Shown here one piece after another: positions 7,422-15,162 of a stretch of 32,602 nt of DNA. Position numbers and translations under genes: made by a program. Numbering within the stretch: the stretch's first letter is position 1; every line of letters starts with the position of its first letter. The stretch lies in contig CAAESW010000020.1 of NCBI GenBank assembly GCA_900758845.1, forward strand, positions 1 to 32,602, given 5' to 3'. The DNA comes from an uncultured Collinsella sp. (GTDB taxonomy: Bacteria; Actinomycetota; Coriobacteriia; Coriobacteriales; Coriobacteriaceae). Under the pieces are notes generated by a model. That model saw only the letters and a program-made list of their open reading frames with translations. It did not search any database and was not told where the DNA came from.

Positions 7422-8033
7422 CTAGCTATTAAACCCGTTGAACTTGAGATAGCTCATCAGGTACGCTTTCGAAACAAAGGATGAAACCGCGCTGCGCACA
7501 AGCAGCGACTCACGCGTTACCTGATGCGCCGTATCGGGAACCGGCGTCTGCGCAACAGAAAACGCCGAACGAATCGATGCCTCGAGCTGATCGACCACAT
7601 AGTCGAAGGCCGTCGGGGCATCGTAGCTCAAACGCTGAATGTTAAAGAGCGCCTGCACCGCAGCAATAGGTAGCACCTGCTTAAAGATGCAGATAGCGAT
7701 CAGGCGGGCAATCTGCTCGCGACCATACTGCTTTTTGACCGGAGCAGGCACCAGGCCGACCTTCACGTAGTTATTGATCATCGATGGCGTAATGACAGGC
7801 TGCTCAACGCAAATAGACAGCGGCTCCATCCACAGCGCAACATACTCAATGACCTGGTCGCGGTAGAGCGTCACATTGGGCAACTGGTCATAGCGCGGCA
7901 GACTCAACGTATTGAGTTTGCGCACGATATCGGACTGAATAAATGCATCGGGCAGCACAGTGGGCTGAATATCCTCAGGCTTAATGCTGACCGATGAATC
8001 GGACATCGGGATAACGCGTTTGGCGTGGTTCAT
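7422..8033 (-). CDS. DUF1836 putative DNA-binding regulator
   Basis: This 203-residue protein carries a DUF1836 domain, recognisable from LYRDQVIEYV followed by ITPSMINNYVKVGLV and KKQYGREQIARLIAICIFK. The second part resembles a MerR-like winged helix, so DNA binding is likely although no target is established that I know of. The start at 8033 follows GGAGGATCC. A 28-bp near-palindrome just upstream is repeated in front of the convergent degV gene. This suggests that the protein regulates itself and degV. It has no sensor domain that I can see beyond the C-terminal 80 residues. Confidence 0.8.
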   Translation of the reverse strand: MNHAKRVIPMSDSSVSIKPEDIQPTVLPDAFIQSDIVRKLNTLSLPRYDQLPNVTLYRDQVIEYVALWMEPLSICVEQPVITPSMINNYVKVGLVPAPVKKQYGREQIARLIAICIFKQVLPIAAVQALFNIQRLSYDAPTAFDYVVDQLEASIRSAFSVAQTPVPDTAHQVTRESLLVRSAVSSFVSKAYLMSYLKFNGFNS

Positions 8034-8057
8034 AAGGATCCTCCGTTCATTAGCTAT

Positions 8058-8096
8058 ATTGTATTCTAGGTTATCTAGTTTTGCATACTATATAGC
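8058..8096 (-). promoter_or_regulatory. operator and promoter of the DUF1836 gene
   Basis: Read on the minus strand, 8096-8069 matches the degV operator core at 25 of 28 positions. The mismatches are at core positions 6, 13 and 26. A -10-like TACAAT lies at 8063-8058, so the operator covers the -35 region. Confidence 0.65.
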
Positions 8097-8105
8097 AGGA
8101 AAGTA

Positions 8106-8147
8106 AAAGTGGTTGGACAGCACATTGATGCACCGTCCAACCACTTT
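8106..8147 (-). terminator. terminator downstream of trxB
   Basis: A perfect 13-bp stem (8106-8118 with 8135-8147, loop of 16) lies 42 bases past the trxB stop and upstream of the DUF1836 promoter. It is A/T-flanked on both sides. Confidence 0.75.
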
Positions 8148-8188
8148 GTTTTAAAGATAGCAACCTTACATAAGATATATTATCGTAC

Positions 8189-9127
8189 TTATCCGCGGAG
8201 AAACGCGTATGCGCCCGTTGCTGCTATGGCTCCGTCAGAAACGGCGGTCACAACCTGACGTAAGCGCTTGGAACGGATATCGCCAGCAGCAAATAGACCT
8301 GGCGTGCGGGTCGCCATGGATTCATCAGTCAGAATGCCGCCATCAGGCGCCAGATCGACAAGATGCTCAACAAGCTCGGTATGGGGTTGCGTCCCGGTAA
8401 AGACAAAGATGCCAAACGAGCCAGGCTCAAAGGTCTCAGCATGCGTCTTACCGCTTGCATTGTCCTTGAACGTAATTGTCGTGGGCATCGCTTCACCAGA
8501 AAGCTCAACAATACTAGTTTGGTACCTAACTGTAATATTGTCCTTTTTGAGTACTTTCTGAACAACACCATCAGGCGCACGGAACTGGTCGCGGCGCAGC
8601 ACGATGGTCACACTGCTGGCAATGTCTGACAGGAACAGTGCCTCTTCGCATGCCGAATTGCCACCACCGATTACAAAGACCTGTTTGCCGCGGAAGAACA
8701 TGCCGTCACATGTTGCGCAATATGAAACGCCACGACCGCGATAGGTATCCTCGCCAGCGAAACCTGCCGGACGCGGCGTGGCACCCATGCAAGCGATAAC
8801 GCTCGAGGCAAGCGTATCGCCCATATCGTGATGCACCGTAAACAGCGCTGCATCGGCATCGTAATCGATACCCGTAACCATGCTCCATGTAACCTGCGCT
8901 CCCAGCCCCTCTGCATGTTGCTGAAAACGCTCGCCGAGTTCGGCGCCACTCAAGAGCGGAATGCCCGGATAGTTCTCGACCTCATTGGTCGTGGCGATCT
9001 GTCCACCCGACATGCCCTGCTCAATCACGGTCGTCGTCAGGTTGGCACGCGCAGCGTAAATGGCGGCAGCATAGCCCGCGGGGCCTCCACCGATAATCGC
9101 AACATCAATCGGCTGATCGGTAGTCAT
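8189..9127 (-). CDS. trxB: thioredoxin-disulfide reductase
   Basis: This 312-residue flavoenzyme passes electrons from NADPH via FAD and a redox disulfide to thioredoxin in the cytoplasm. Visible are the FAD motif GGGPAG (13-18), the redox pair Cys137-Ala-Thr-Cys140, the NADPH-domain GGGNSA (154-159), the arginines of VLRRDQFRA for NADPH, and the C-terminal FAD motif AAGDIR. Length is typical of the low-molecular-weight bacterial type. The ATG at 9127 follows GAGAGGA; the frame continues to 9202 without a better site. It is divergent from the glycosyltransferase gene and has no thioredoxin gene beside it. Confidence 0.95.
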   Translation of the reverse strand: MTTDQPIDVAIIGGGPAGYAAAIYAARANLTTTVIEQGMSGGQIATTNEVENYPGIPLLSGAELGERFQQHAEGLGAQVTWSMVTGIDYDADAALFTVHHDMGDTLASSVIACMGATPRPAGFAGEDTYRGRGVSYCATCDGMFFRGKQVFVIGGGNSACEEALFLSDIASSVTIVLRRDQFRAPDGVVQKVLKKDNITVRYQTSIVELSGEAMPTTITFKDNASGKTHAETFEPGSFGIFVFTGTQPHTELVEHLVDLAPDGGILTDESMATRTPGLFAAGDIRSKRLRQVVTAVSDGAIAATGAYAFLRG

Positions 9128-9244
9128 GAAGAATCCTCTCGTCGAAACGTTGTCGTTCTTTGCGCTCATACCCAAATTTACGTGAACATGACACTCATGC
9201 ACTACAATGATAAATCGCGTAACAAAGCTGAAGGGGAGTTATCG
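9128..9244. promoter_or_regulatory. divergent promoter region of trxB and the glycosyltransferase gene
   Basis: Both genes must start from these 117 bases. A TACAAT at 9203-9208 is a plausible plus-strand -10. A clear -35 partner and the trxB promoter are not obvious. Confidence 0.4.
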
Positions 9245-10546
9245 ATGGATCAAACGCAGACGAGCAATAGCGCTCCCCTGCCCATGCAAGCCACTCCCCA
9301 ACCGGAGCAAATGACCGTTTTACCTGCACAAAAACCCCTGGTAACCATTGTGCACGCATCAGTTGGATCGGGCCACAAAGCCGCCGCCAACGCGATTGCA
9401 CAAGCATTTGACCTTATCCGCGGCACCAAGGGAATCCCTGAGGATATTGAAATTGAAGTGCTCGATATCCTTGATTTTGGACGTATTAAATTCGACGGCA
9501 ATAAGACCGCGGCTTCTTTTACGGGAGCAACACGCCCCATTTACGACCTGACCTGGCGATATACGCTTACGGGGCATCTTCTCTGGGGTGGCGGCACGGC
9601 ATGGTCGCGAATTATGTTCCCCGCCTTCAACGAATATATTCGTCGCCGCAGGCCTATAGCCGTGGTCGCAACGCACATCACAGCAGCCAATGTTGCCGTG
9701 GGTGCCCGCGTTATTACGGGTATCGATTATCCGGTCATCTGCGTACCAACAGACTATGAAGTCGAAGGCTTTTGGCCCCACAAGGACACCGACCTGTTCT
9801 GCGTGGCCAACGAGTTTATGGCCGAAACGCTGCGCCCCCGCAAAGTTCCCGAGTCAAAGATCCGCATAACGGGCATCCCCATCCGAGCCGGTTTCGATTC
9901 AAATTACGATCGCGAGGAAGAGCTGAGCAAGTTCAATCTCCCCATAGAAAAAACCGTCGTATTGGTGATGGCCGGCGCCAGTTTGCCCCAACCATACGTG
10001 CGTTTCCGTGCCGCGATGGACCACACGCTCCCCTTCTTACGCAGCTTTGAGGACATGCACTTTGTCTTTTTACCGGGCAAGGATAAGGAATACGCCGCCC
10101 GACTCAAGACGCTCTTCGACGCCATGAAGCTCGACAACGTCACGGTTCTGGACTACGTGGACGACATGGCGGCCCTCATGCACGGCTGCGACCTGGCAAT
10201 CCTCAAATCAGGCGGACTCACGGTCACCGAGTGCCTGTGCGCTCATCTGCCGATGATCCTGCTGGGCAAATCATACGGTCAGGAAAAGGCCAACACCACG
10301 ATGCTTACCGGCATGGGCGCCAGCATGCACGTCACCACCGCACGTGAACTCATCGTAACCCTACGTCACTTGCACGACCATCCCGAATCACTCAAAGCCC
10401 TACTCATCAACGGCGAAGTACTACGCCGCCCCCACGCAGCCGAAGACATAGCCATCGCCACCATGGAGCTCGTAGGCAAACCCCAAAAGCGCAAACGAGC
10501 CTTCTGCCGCTTCTACTGGGGCGAAAAACCCGCGCATATCCGCTAG
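9245..10546 (+). CDS. MGDG-synthase-family glycosyltransferase (GT28)
   Basis: This 433-residue protein resembles plant MGDG synthases and bacterial UgtP, which glycosylate diacylglycerol at the inner membrane face. The N-terminal acceptor domain has the hallmark SVGSGHKAAANAI (about 36-48) and a central VATHITAANVAVGA. The C-terminal nucleotide-sugar domain has VVLVMAGASLPQP, a conserved SGGLTVTECLC and a following helix. The start at 9245 follows AAGGGGAG; the frame runs back to 8828 but only antisense to trxB. The likely product is a glycolipid, whose sugar and acceptor cannot be assigned. A low-complexity 30-residue N-terminus precedes the domain. Confidence 0.82.
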   Translation: MDQTQTSNSAPLPMQATPQPEQMTVLPAQKPLVTIVHASVGSGHKAAANAIAQAFDLIRGTKGIPEDIEIEVLDILDFGRIKFDGNKTAASFTGATRPIYDLTWRYTLTGHLLWGGGTAWSRIMFPAFNEYIRRRRPIAVVATHITAANVAVGARVITGIDYPVICVPTDYEVEGFWPHKDTDLFCVANEFMAETLRPRKVPESKIRITGIPIRAGFDSNYDREEELSKFNLPIEKTVVLVMAGASLPQPYVRFRAAMDHTLPFLRSFEDMHFVFLPGKDKEYAARLKTLFDAMKLDNVTVLDYVDDMAALMHGCDLAILKSGGLTVTECLCAHLPMILLGKSYGQEKANTTMLTGMGASMHVTTARELIVTLRHLHDHPESLKALLINGEVLRRPHAAEDIAIATMELVGKPQKRKRAFCRFYWGEKPAHIR

Positions 10547-10572
10547 TCGAATGTCCGCCGCTCTGTCGGAGC

Positions 10573-10618
10573 CGCCCTTATATCATTCCATGCTCAAACA
10601 TTCTCGCTTCACAGGGCG
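10573..10618 (+). repeat. class A palindromic element, truncated copy 1
   Basis: The left half of the class A core is present (from ATATCATTCCATGCTC onward, 10580-10610), but the right half is missing. Even so, short flanking arms CGCCCT (10573-10578) and AGGGCG (10613-10618) are complementary. It lies 27 bases after the glycosyltransferase stop. Confidence 0.7.
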
Positions 10619-10631
10619 CACTAAACCCACC

Positions 10632-10721
10632 CGTCCGGGACTCACCCATATCATTCCATGCTCAAACATTCTCGCTTCGCTGCGAAACTGCGCGTGGAAC
10701 GATATGGGTGAGTCCCGGACG
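10632..10721 (+). repeat. class A palindromic element, copy 2
   Basis: 21-bp arms (10632-10652 and 10701-10721) pair perfectly. An A/C mismatch (10653, 10700) and a further 5-bp helix (10654-10658 with 10695-10699) lead to a 36-nt core at 10659-10694. The core is 35/36 identical to that of copy 3, while arm sequence and length differ. Confidence 0.88.
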
Positions 10722-10761
10722 AGAGGCTTCCTGCTTGAAAACAAATTGCAATCCGACTAGA

Positions 10762-10804
10762 AAGCCGGTGCGACAAAGGAGAAACTCCCTTGTCGCACCG
10801 GCTT
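10762..10804. terminator. intrinsic terminator between the convergent glycosyltransferase and dut genes
   Basis: A perfect 15-bp stem (10762-10776 with 10790-10804) encloses a smaller GGAG/CTCC stem with an AAA loop. It lies between the two intact class A elements. Confidence 0.75.
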
Positions 10805-10868
10805 ACAAATTGATTAATGTTATCAGCTTCCAGCGAAGAGGCACGGTAGTTACAAGCATGCAAACGTA

Positions 10869-10972
10869 GCTCACCCGTGGGAGGGCCCTATATATCGTCC
10901 CACGCGCAGTTTCGCAGCGCAGCGAGAATGTTTGAGCATGGGATGATATATAGGGCCCTCCCACGGGTGAGC
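10869..10972 (-). repeat. class A palindromic element, copy 3 (inverted)
   Basis: 28-bp arms (10869-10896 and 10945-10972) pair perfectly. The same single mismatch position (10897, 10944) and a 5-bp helix (10898-10902 with 10939-10943) follow as in copy 2, with one compensated pair change. The 36-nt core lies at 10903-10938 and reads on the minus strand. Relative to copy 2, both arms carry the same extra 15-base block. Confidence 0.88.
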
Positions 10973-10984
10973 GGACGGAAGCAA

Positions 10985-11428
10985 CTAAGCGACGCCGGAG
11001 GAGCCGAAGCCTCCGTTGCCTCGGTCGGTTTCGTCTAGTTCTTCTACTTCTATGAGGTTAACCGTGGGGACTTCTTGGATGACGAGTTGGGCTATGCGGT
11101 CGCCTTTGTTGATTTGGATGTTGTTTGAGGGGTCCAGGTTGATGAGGATAACCTTGAGTTCTCCTCGGTAGTGGGCGTCGATGAGGCCAGGCGTATTGAC
11201 TATAGACAGGCCCTGCTTGATGGCGAGACCGCTGCGGGGCTGGACGAAGCCGGCGTAGCCATCGGGCAGGGCGATGGCCAGCCCGGTAGAGACCAGACGA
11301 CGTTCGAAGGGCTTCAGGACGCAGTCCTCGTTGGAGCGCAGATCCAAGCCGGCATCGGTGGGATGGGCGTATTTGGGAAGCTCGACGGTGGGGTCGAGAC
11401 GCTTTATGTTGACGGTAATGCAGGACAT
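10985..11428 (-). CDS. dut: dUTP diphosphatase
   Basis: This 147-residue trimeric-type dUTPase hydrolyses dUTP to dUMP and pyrophosphate, keeping uracil out of DNA and feeding dTMP synthesis. All five family motifs are present in order: AHPTDAGLDL, PRSGLA, GLIDAHYRGELKV, GDRIAQLVI, and C-terminal RGNGGFGSSG. The ATG at 11428 lies 4 bases after the nrdR stop and uses AAGGTG as ribosome binding site inside the end of nrdR. The two are therefore probably coupled, fitting joint control of deoxynucleotide supply. Copy 3 of the class A repeat ends 12 bases past its stop. Confidence 0.96.
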   Translation of the reverse strand: MSCITVNIKRLDPTVELPKYAHPTDAGLDLRSNEDCVLKPFERRLVSTGLAIALPDGYAGFVQPRSGLAIKQGLSIVNTPGLIDAHYRGELKVILINLDPSNNIQINKGDRIAQLVIQEVPTVNLIEVEELDETDRGNGGFGSSGVA

Positions 11429-11432
11429 GGAA

Positions 11433-11876
11433 TCACCTTAGCTTGTCGAGCTCTTGCAGAAACTCATCGACGTCTTTGAAATCGCGGTAGACCGAGGCAA
11501 AGCGGATGTACGCCACCTTATCGATCTTGGCCAAGCGCTTGAGCACCATGTCACCCAACTCATGCGACGTGACGGCCGTCAGCGTGCGAGAGCGCAGCTC
11601 GACCTCGATATCGTCGATAATCTCATTGAGCTTCTTAGTGTCGATATCGCGCTTGATGGTGGCACGCATCAAGCCGACGAGCAGCTTATTGCGATCGAAC
11701 CGCTGCTTAGTTCCGTCCGACTTAATGACCTCAATTGGGTCTTCGCATCGCTCGAACGTTGTAAAGCGGTAGTTACACGAGCAACATTCGCGACGGCGCT
11801 TAATGGTGTTATTTGACTCCTGCATACGGGAATCAACGACGCGGGTATGTGCCTTGCCGCATTTAGGACAGCGCAT
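11433..11876 (-). CDS. nrdR: ribonucleotide reductase repressor NrdR
   Basis: This 147-residue repressor senses ATP/dATP and binds NrdR boxes ahead of ribonucleotide reductase genes. The N-terminal zinc ribbon has C3, C6, C31 and C34, and an ATP-cone follows from about residue 49. Length is typical. The start at 11876 follows AAGAGGAGG. Reductase genes are not in the window. It lies between the LysM gene and dut on one strand; the order nrdR, LysM protein, lexA matches Rv2718c, Rv2719c, Rv2720 of mycobacteria. Confidence 0.96.
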   Translation of the reverse strand: MRCPKCGKAHTRVVDSRMQESNNTIKRRRECCSCNYRFTTFERCEDPIEVIKSDGTKQRFDRNKLLVGLMRATIKRDIDTKKLNEIIDDIEVELRSRTLTAVTSHELGDMVLKRLAKIDKVAYIRFASVYRDFKDVDEFLQELDKLR

Positions 11877-11927
11877 GGTACCTCCTCTTAAACGATAACA
11901 AGAGTACCATGCGCAGCGCGATAATGA

Positions 11928-12380
11928 TTACGAACGAGCAGGAACCTTAAGATGCGCACTGGCGGCGAGCGAACCATGCTCCAGATGATTGACGTTACGG
12001 ATCATGTCGGAAGTCTCTTGCGTGGAAAGGCCTTCGATTGGATATTCCTCGGCAAGCGACCAAAGAGAATCACCAGGCTGAACGCGAATGGTCTCGTAGG
12101 TAACGTTGGAAACGGACTCGGCATACGCGGCGTGACGAGCGCTAAAGACCGACGTAGCGAGGACAAAAAAGAGCGTGAGCGCAACGGCGACGGCAACAAT
12201 CGTCGAGACCTTCAGGGCAGCGGGAGTCGGCGCGGCAACAGCATACTGAGTGCGAGCAGACTTTACGGGCAAAGGCTGATAACCGGAACGTCCACCCTTG
12301 ACAACAGTAAAAGCGGGCGCGGCAGGCGTCTCGAGCTTAAGGGCGAGGTTTCCCTGGACCATATTCGTTGCGTTCATCAT
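11928..12380 (-). CDS. LysM membrane protein, probable SOS cell-division inhibitor
   Basis: This 150-residue protein has a cytoplasmic N-terminus, one membrane helix (about 56-81) and an extracytoplasmic LysM domain (about 94-148, IRVQPGDSLWSLAEEY) that should bind peptidoglycan. Small LysM proteins divergent from lexA include YneA of Bacillus, DivS of Corynebacterium and ChiZ of Mycobacterium, which halt division after DNA damage; the role here is inferred from that context. A promoter with TTGACA and GATAAT carries a LexA box in its spacer. Two adjacent ATGs (12380, 12377) fit the GAGGAG site; the second has better spacing. Confidence 0.82.
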   Translation of the reverse strand: MMNATNMVQGNLALKLETPAAPAFTVVKGGRSGYQPLPVKSARTQYAVAAPTPAALKVSTIVAVAVALTLFFVLATSVFSARHAAYAESVSNVTYETIRVQPGDSLWSLAEEYPIEGLSTQETSDMIRNVNHLEHGSLAASAHLKVPARS

Positions 12381-12447
12381 GTTCTCCTCTCGCGTGTTTT
12401 GCTGAGAACAGTTTTATCAAGCCGCGCGGACAAAAATGTCTAGCGCG

Positions 12448-12517
12448 AGAACGAATGTTCGGTTATTATTATCTTCGAACAGTTGTTCCTGTCAAGCAAA
12501 ATTCGAACATTTGTTTG
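12448..12517. promoter_or_regulatory. three LexA boxes between the LysM gene and lexA
   Basis: Three sites of the Gram-positive SOS form CGAAC-N4-GTTCG are present: AGAACGAATGTTCG (12448-12461), CGAACAGTTGTTCC (12476-12489) and CGAACATTTGTTTG (12504-12517). Each is 28 bp from the next. The middle site fills the spacer of the minus-strand promoter of the LysM gene: -35 TTGACA at 12495-12490 and -10 GATAAT at 12473-12468, 16 bp apart. The third lies just ahead of the lexA start. Confidence 0.88.
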
Positions 12518-12540
12518 ACATGGGTAGAGAGGATGCCCTG

Positions 12541-13185
12541 ATGGCTCGCAAAATTACCAAGCGTCAGCAGCAAATTTACGACTTCATCAAGGAATATCAG
12601 CAGGAGAAGGGTTATCCGCCCAGCGTGCGTGAGATGGCTTCTGCCGTGGGCCTATCCTCTCCCAGCACCGTGCACGCCCATCTCTCTGCCCTGGAGGCGC
12701 GCGGGCTACTCAAGCGCGATGCCACCAAACCGCGCGCCCTGGAACTCTTTAACGAGGACGGTTCCTCTGTCTCAATTTCTAAATCTGACGAGCCCACCGC
12801 ACCTCGCGGAACGGTCTCGCTACCGCTCGTTGGTCGCGTCGCGGCTGGGATTCCCATTCTGGCCGAGCAGAATATCGAAGACACTTTTACTATCCCGACC
12901 GAAATCGCCACTGATCAGGGTTCCTTTATCCTTGAGGTGCATGGGAGCTCAATGATCAATGTCGGCATCTTCAATGGCGATTACATCATCGTCCGTGAAC
13001 AAAAGAGTGCCATGAACGGCGAAATTGTCGTGGCCATGATTGATGGTTCAGCGACCGTCAAGACGTTCTACAAGGAGCAGGGACGCGTACGCCTGCAGCC
13101 CGAGAATGACACCATGGAGCCTATCTATGCAACGAATCCCATCATCTTGGGCAAAGTCGTCGGCTTAATGCGCCGGTTCTCGTAA
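12541..13185 (+). CDS. lexA: SOS repressor LexA
   Basis: This 214-residue repressor cleaves itself when RecA filaments form, releasing SOS genes. The N-terminal winged helix (about 1-70: ITKRQQQIYDFI, YPPSVREMASAVGLSS) is followed by the S24 peptidase-like domain. The cleavage site is Ala102-Gly103 in VAAGIP, and the catalytic pair is Ser137 (HGSSM) and Lys174 (ATVKTF). The ATG at 12541 follows GAGAGGA. An in-frame ATG at 12520 has no ribosome binding site and would overlap the operator region. The stop overlaps the next start by one base (TAATG), so the downstream gene is co-translated and likely SOS-controlled. Confidence 0.96.
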   Translation: MARKITKRQQQIYDFIKEYQQEKGYPPSVREMASAVGLSSPSTVHAHLSALEARGLLKRDATKPRALELFNEDGSSVSISKSDEPTAPRGTVSLPLVGRVAAGIPILAEQNIEDTFTIPTEIATDQGSFILEVHGSSMINVGIFNGDYIIVREQKSAMNGEIVVAMIDGSATVKTFYKEQGRVRLQPENDTMEPIYATNPIILGKVVGLMRRFS

Positions 13186-13888
13186 TGCAAAAACGCATCA
13201 CCATCTTTGATACCGTCCGCGGGTTTACGATGATTTCAATGGCAGGTTTTCACGCTTGCTACGATCTCGCCTACCTGTACGACTGGGATATGCCCTGGTT
13301 TACCCAGACCGTCTTTCAAGACATCTGGCGCGCCAGCATCAGCTGGGTATTTTTGTTTATCGCGGGTTGGATGTGCACCCTTTCGCGCAACAATATCAAA
13401 CGTGCCGCCAAATACGCCTTAGCAGCACTCGTCGTCTGGCTGGCAACAACACTTGTCTCAGTCGACGATTCGGTTAATTTTGGCATCATCTACTGCATGG
13501 CCGCATGTACCGCATCGTGGCGTTGACCGATCCCGTCCTTAAGAAGATATCGGCGAGATGGGGCATGTCGCTATGCCTTGTGTTGTTCGCCCTCACCTGG
13601 AGTATCCCCAATACGATCTACCCTGTCCCCTACCTGGCGTGGCTGGGATTTCCGAGCCTTGGGTTTGTTTCAGGTGATTACTACCCCATCATCCCGTTTA
13701 TCTTTATGTATCTTGCAGGATACTTCGCCGCACATATAGCGCAGGGAATCGATAAGACCGCCCTAAGCTGGGCCTACGCCAACCCCCTGCCGGCGCTCGC
13801 CAGCCTTGGACGTCATGCACTCCCCTTTTATCTGCTGCATCAACCCATTATTCTGGGCTTTTTGGAGCTCGTCTACTCGGTGCGATAA
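13185..13888 (+). pseudogene. frameshifted DUF1624-type membrane acyltransferase-like gene
   Basis: Two overlapping frames together encode one multi-helix membrane protein of about 230 residues. The first (13185-13526) begins RITIFDTVRGFTMISMAGFH, typical of the heparan-alpha-glucosaminide acetyltransferase-like DUF1624 family. It runs to FGIIYCMAA and then stops after a few residues. The second frame picks up near 13505 (RIVALTDPVLKKI) and continues through further helices to LGRHALPFYLLHQPI, the expected C-terminus. A one-base loss between about 13498 and 13524 explains it. It may be a true pseudogene, a phase-variable state or a sequencing error. The start overlaps the lexA stop, and the end overlaps the hflX stop by 16 bases. 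Confidence 0.75.
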
Positions 13889-15162
13889 CGCTTGAGCCGC
13901 GGCGCGATACGGGCCGGCAGCTTCGCCACAATACGAACGCCGTCCTCAAGATATTCCTCGTGCAAAAGGGTTCCCTGCTCATGCACCAGCGTGATGAGGG
14001 CGCCCTCGCGATACGGGATATCAGCAGAGAGCAACACATCGGTAGCAGCCGCCTCACGAGCAATACGGTCGACGAAATCGTCGAGTCCCTCGCCCGTCTG
14101 GGCCGAGAACAGCACGGCCTCGGGATAGCGACGACGGAAGCTCAGACGATCAACGCTATCGAGAAGATCGATTTTATTGAATACGGTCAGCGTTAAACGC
14201 TCTCCAGCGCCGATCTCATCAAGAACGCGGTCGACAGCCTCAAGCTGCCGCTCATAGTCCTCGTCAGACGCATCTACGACTTTGAGAATTAGATCGGCAC
14301 CCAACACCTCGGACAGCGTCGATTTAAAGGCATCGACCAGACCATGCGGCAGCTTTTGAATAAAGCCGACGGTATCAGTAATCGTCATGCCGCGACCGCC
14401 GGGCAGGCGATACGAACGCGTCGTCGGGTCGAGCGTAGCAAACAGCTTGTCCTGCGAAAGTACCGTAGAGCCGGTCAGGCGATTGAGCAACGTCGATTTA
14501 CCGGCATTGGTATAACCGGCTAACGCGACGCGAAACGCCGGTGACTCAATGCGGCTCTTGGACTGGACATCGCGATGCTGTTCAACCTGCTTGAGCTCAC
14601 GACGAAGCGCGGCAATCTTATTGCGAATCAAGCGACGGTCAACCTCGAGCTGGCTTTCACCCTGGCCAAAGCGCGAACCGATGCCGCCGCGCGTCTGCTC
14701 CTTGGCAAGATGGCTCCACATGCCACGCAGACGAGGCAACAGATATTGAAGCTGCGCCAGCTGCACCTGTAGACGACCCTCGCGCGTCTGGGCATGCAGG
14801 CCGAAAATATCAAGAATGAGCGCCGTGCGATCGATGATCTTAACCGGTTCGCCCACGGCCTTCTCCAGATAGGACTGCTGTGAAGGCGTCAGATCGTCGT
14901 CAAAAATAACGACATCGGCATCCATGCGATGCACTAAGCCGCACAGCTCTTCAACCTTGCCGGAACCGATAAACGATTTAGGATAGGGTTTAACCAGTCG
15001 CTGCGACAAACGAGCAACACACCGGGCGCCAGCCGTGTGCGCCAGGCGCTCAAGCTCATCGAGCGAGCGATCGAGCGGCCACGCATTGTCGCGCCACTCG
15101 ACGCCGACAAGAATGGCACGCTCAGGCTCGGGTGCTGTGGGAACGAGGGGAAACCGGGCCAT
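13873..15162 (-). CDS. hflX: ribosome-associated GTPase HflX
   Basis: This 429-residue GTPase splits or rescues stalled ribosomes in the family members studied. The N-terminal HflX domain (about 15-195, including FIGSGKVEEL and the glycine-rich RGGIGSRFGQGE linker) precedes a G domain with GYTNAGKST (G1), DTVGFI (G3) and NKID (G4). Its ATG overlaps the miaA stop by one base (TGATG), so the two are translationally coupled, as miaA and hflX often are. It is the last gene of the minus-strand run, converging on the gene at 13185-13888. Confidence 0.95.
   Translation of the reverse strand: MARFPLVPTAPEPERAILVGVEWRDNAWPLDRSLDELERLAHTAGARCVARLSQRLVKPYPKSFIGSGKVEELCGLVHRMDADVVIFDDDLTPSQQSYLEKAVGEPVKIIDRTALILDIFGLHAQTREGRLQVQLAQLQYLLPRLRGMWSHLAKEQTRGGIGSRFGQGESQLEVDRRLIRNKIAALRRELKQVEQHRDVQSKSRIESPAFRVALAGYTNAGKSTLLNRLTGSTVLSQDKLFATLDPTTRSYRLPGGRGMTITDTVGFIQKLPHGLVDAFKSTLSEVLGADLILKVVDASDEDYERQLEAVDRVLDEIGAGERLTLTVFNKIDLLDSVDRLSFRRRYPEAVLFSAQTGEGLDDFVDRIAREAAATDVLLSADIPYREGALITLVHEQGTLLHEEYLEDGVRIVAKLPARIAPRLKRYRTE

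Noticed and set aside
10551..10760. 69-codon open frame downstream of the glycosyltransferase
   Set aside because: It is made almost entirely of the class A repeats and has no ribosome binding site.
10573..10972. CRISPR array
   Set aside because: The repeats are few, long, palindromic and in both orientations, without regular spacers or cas genes.
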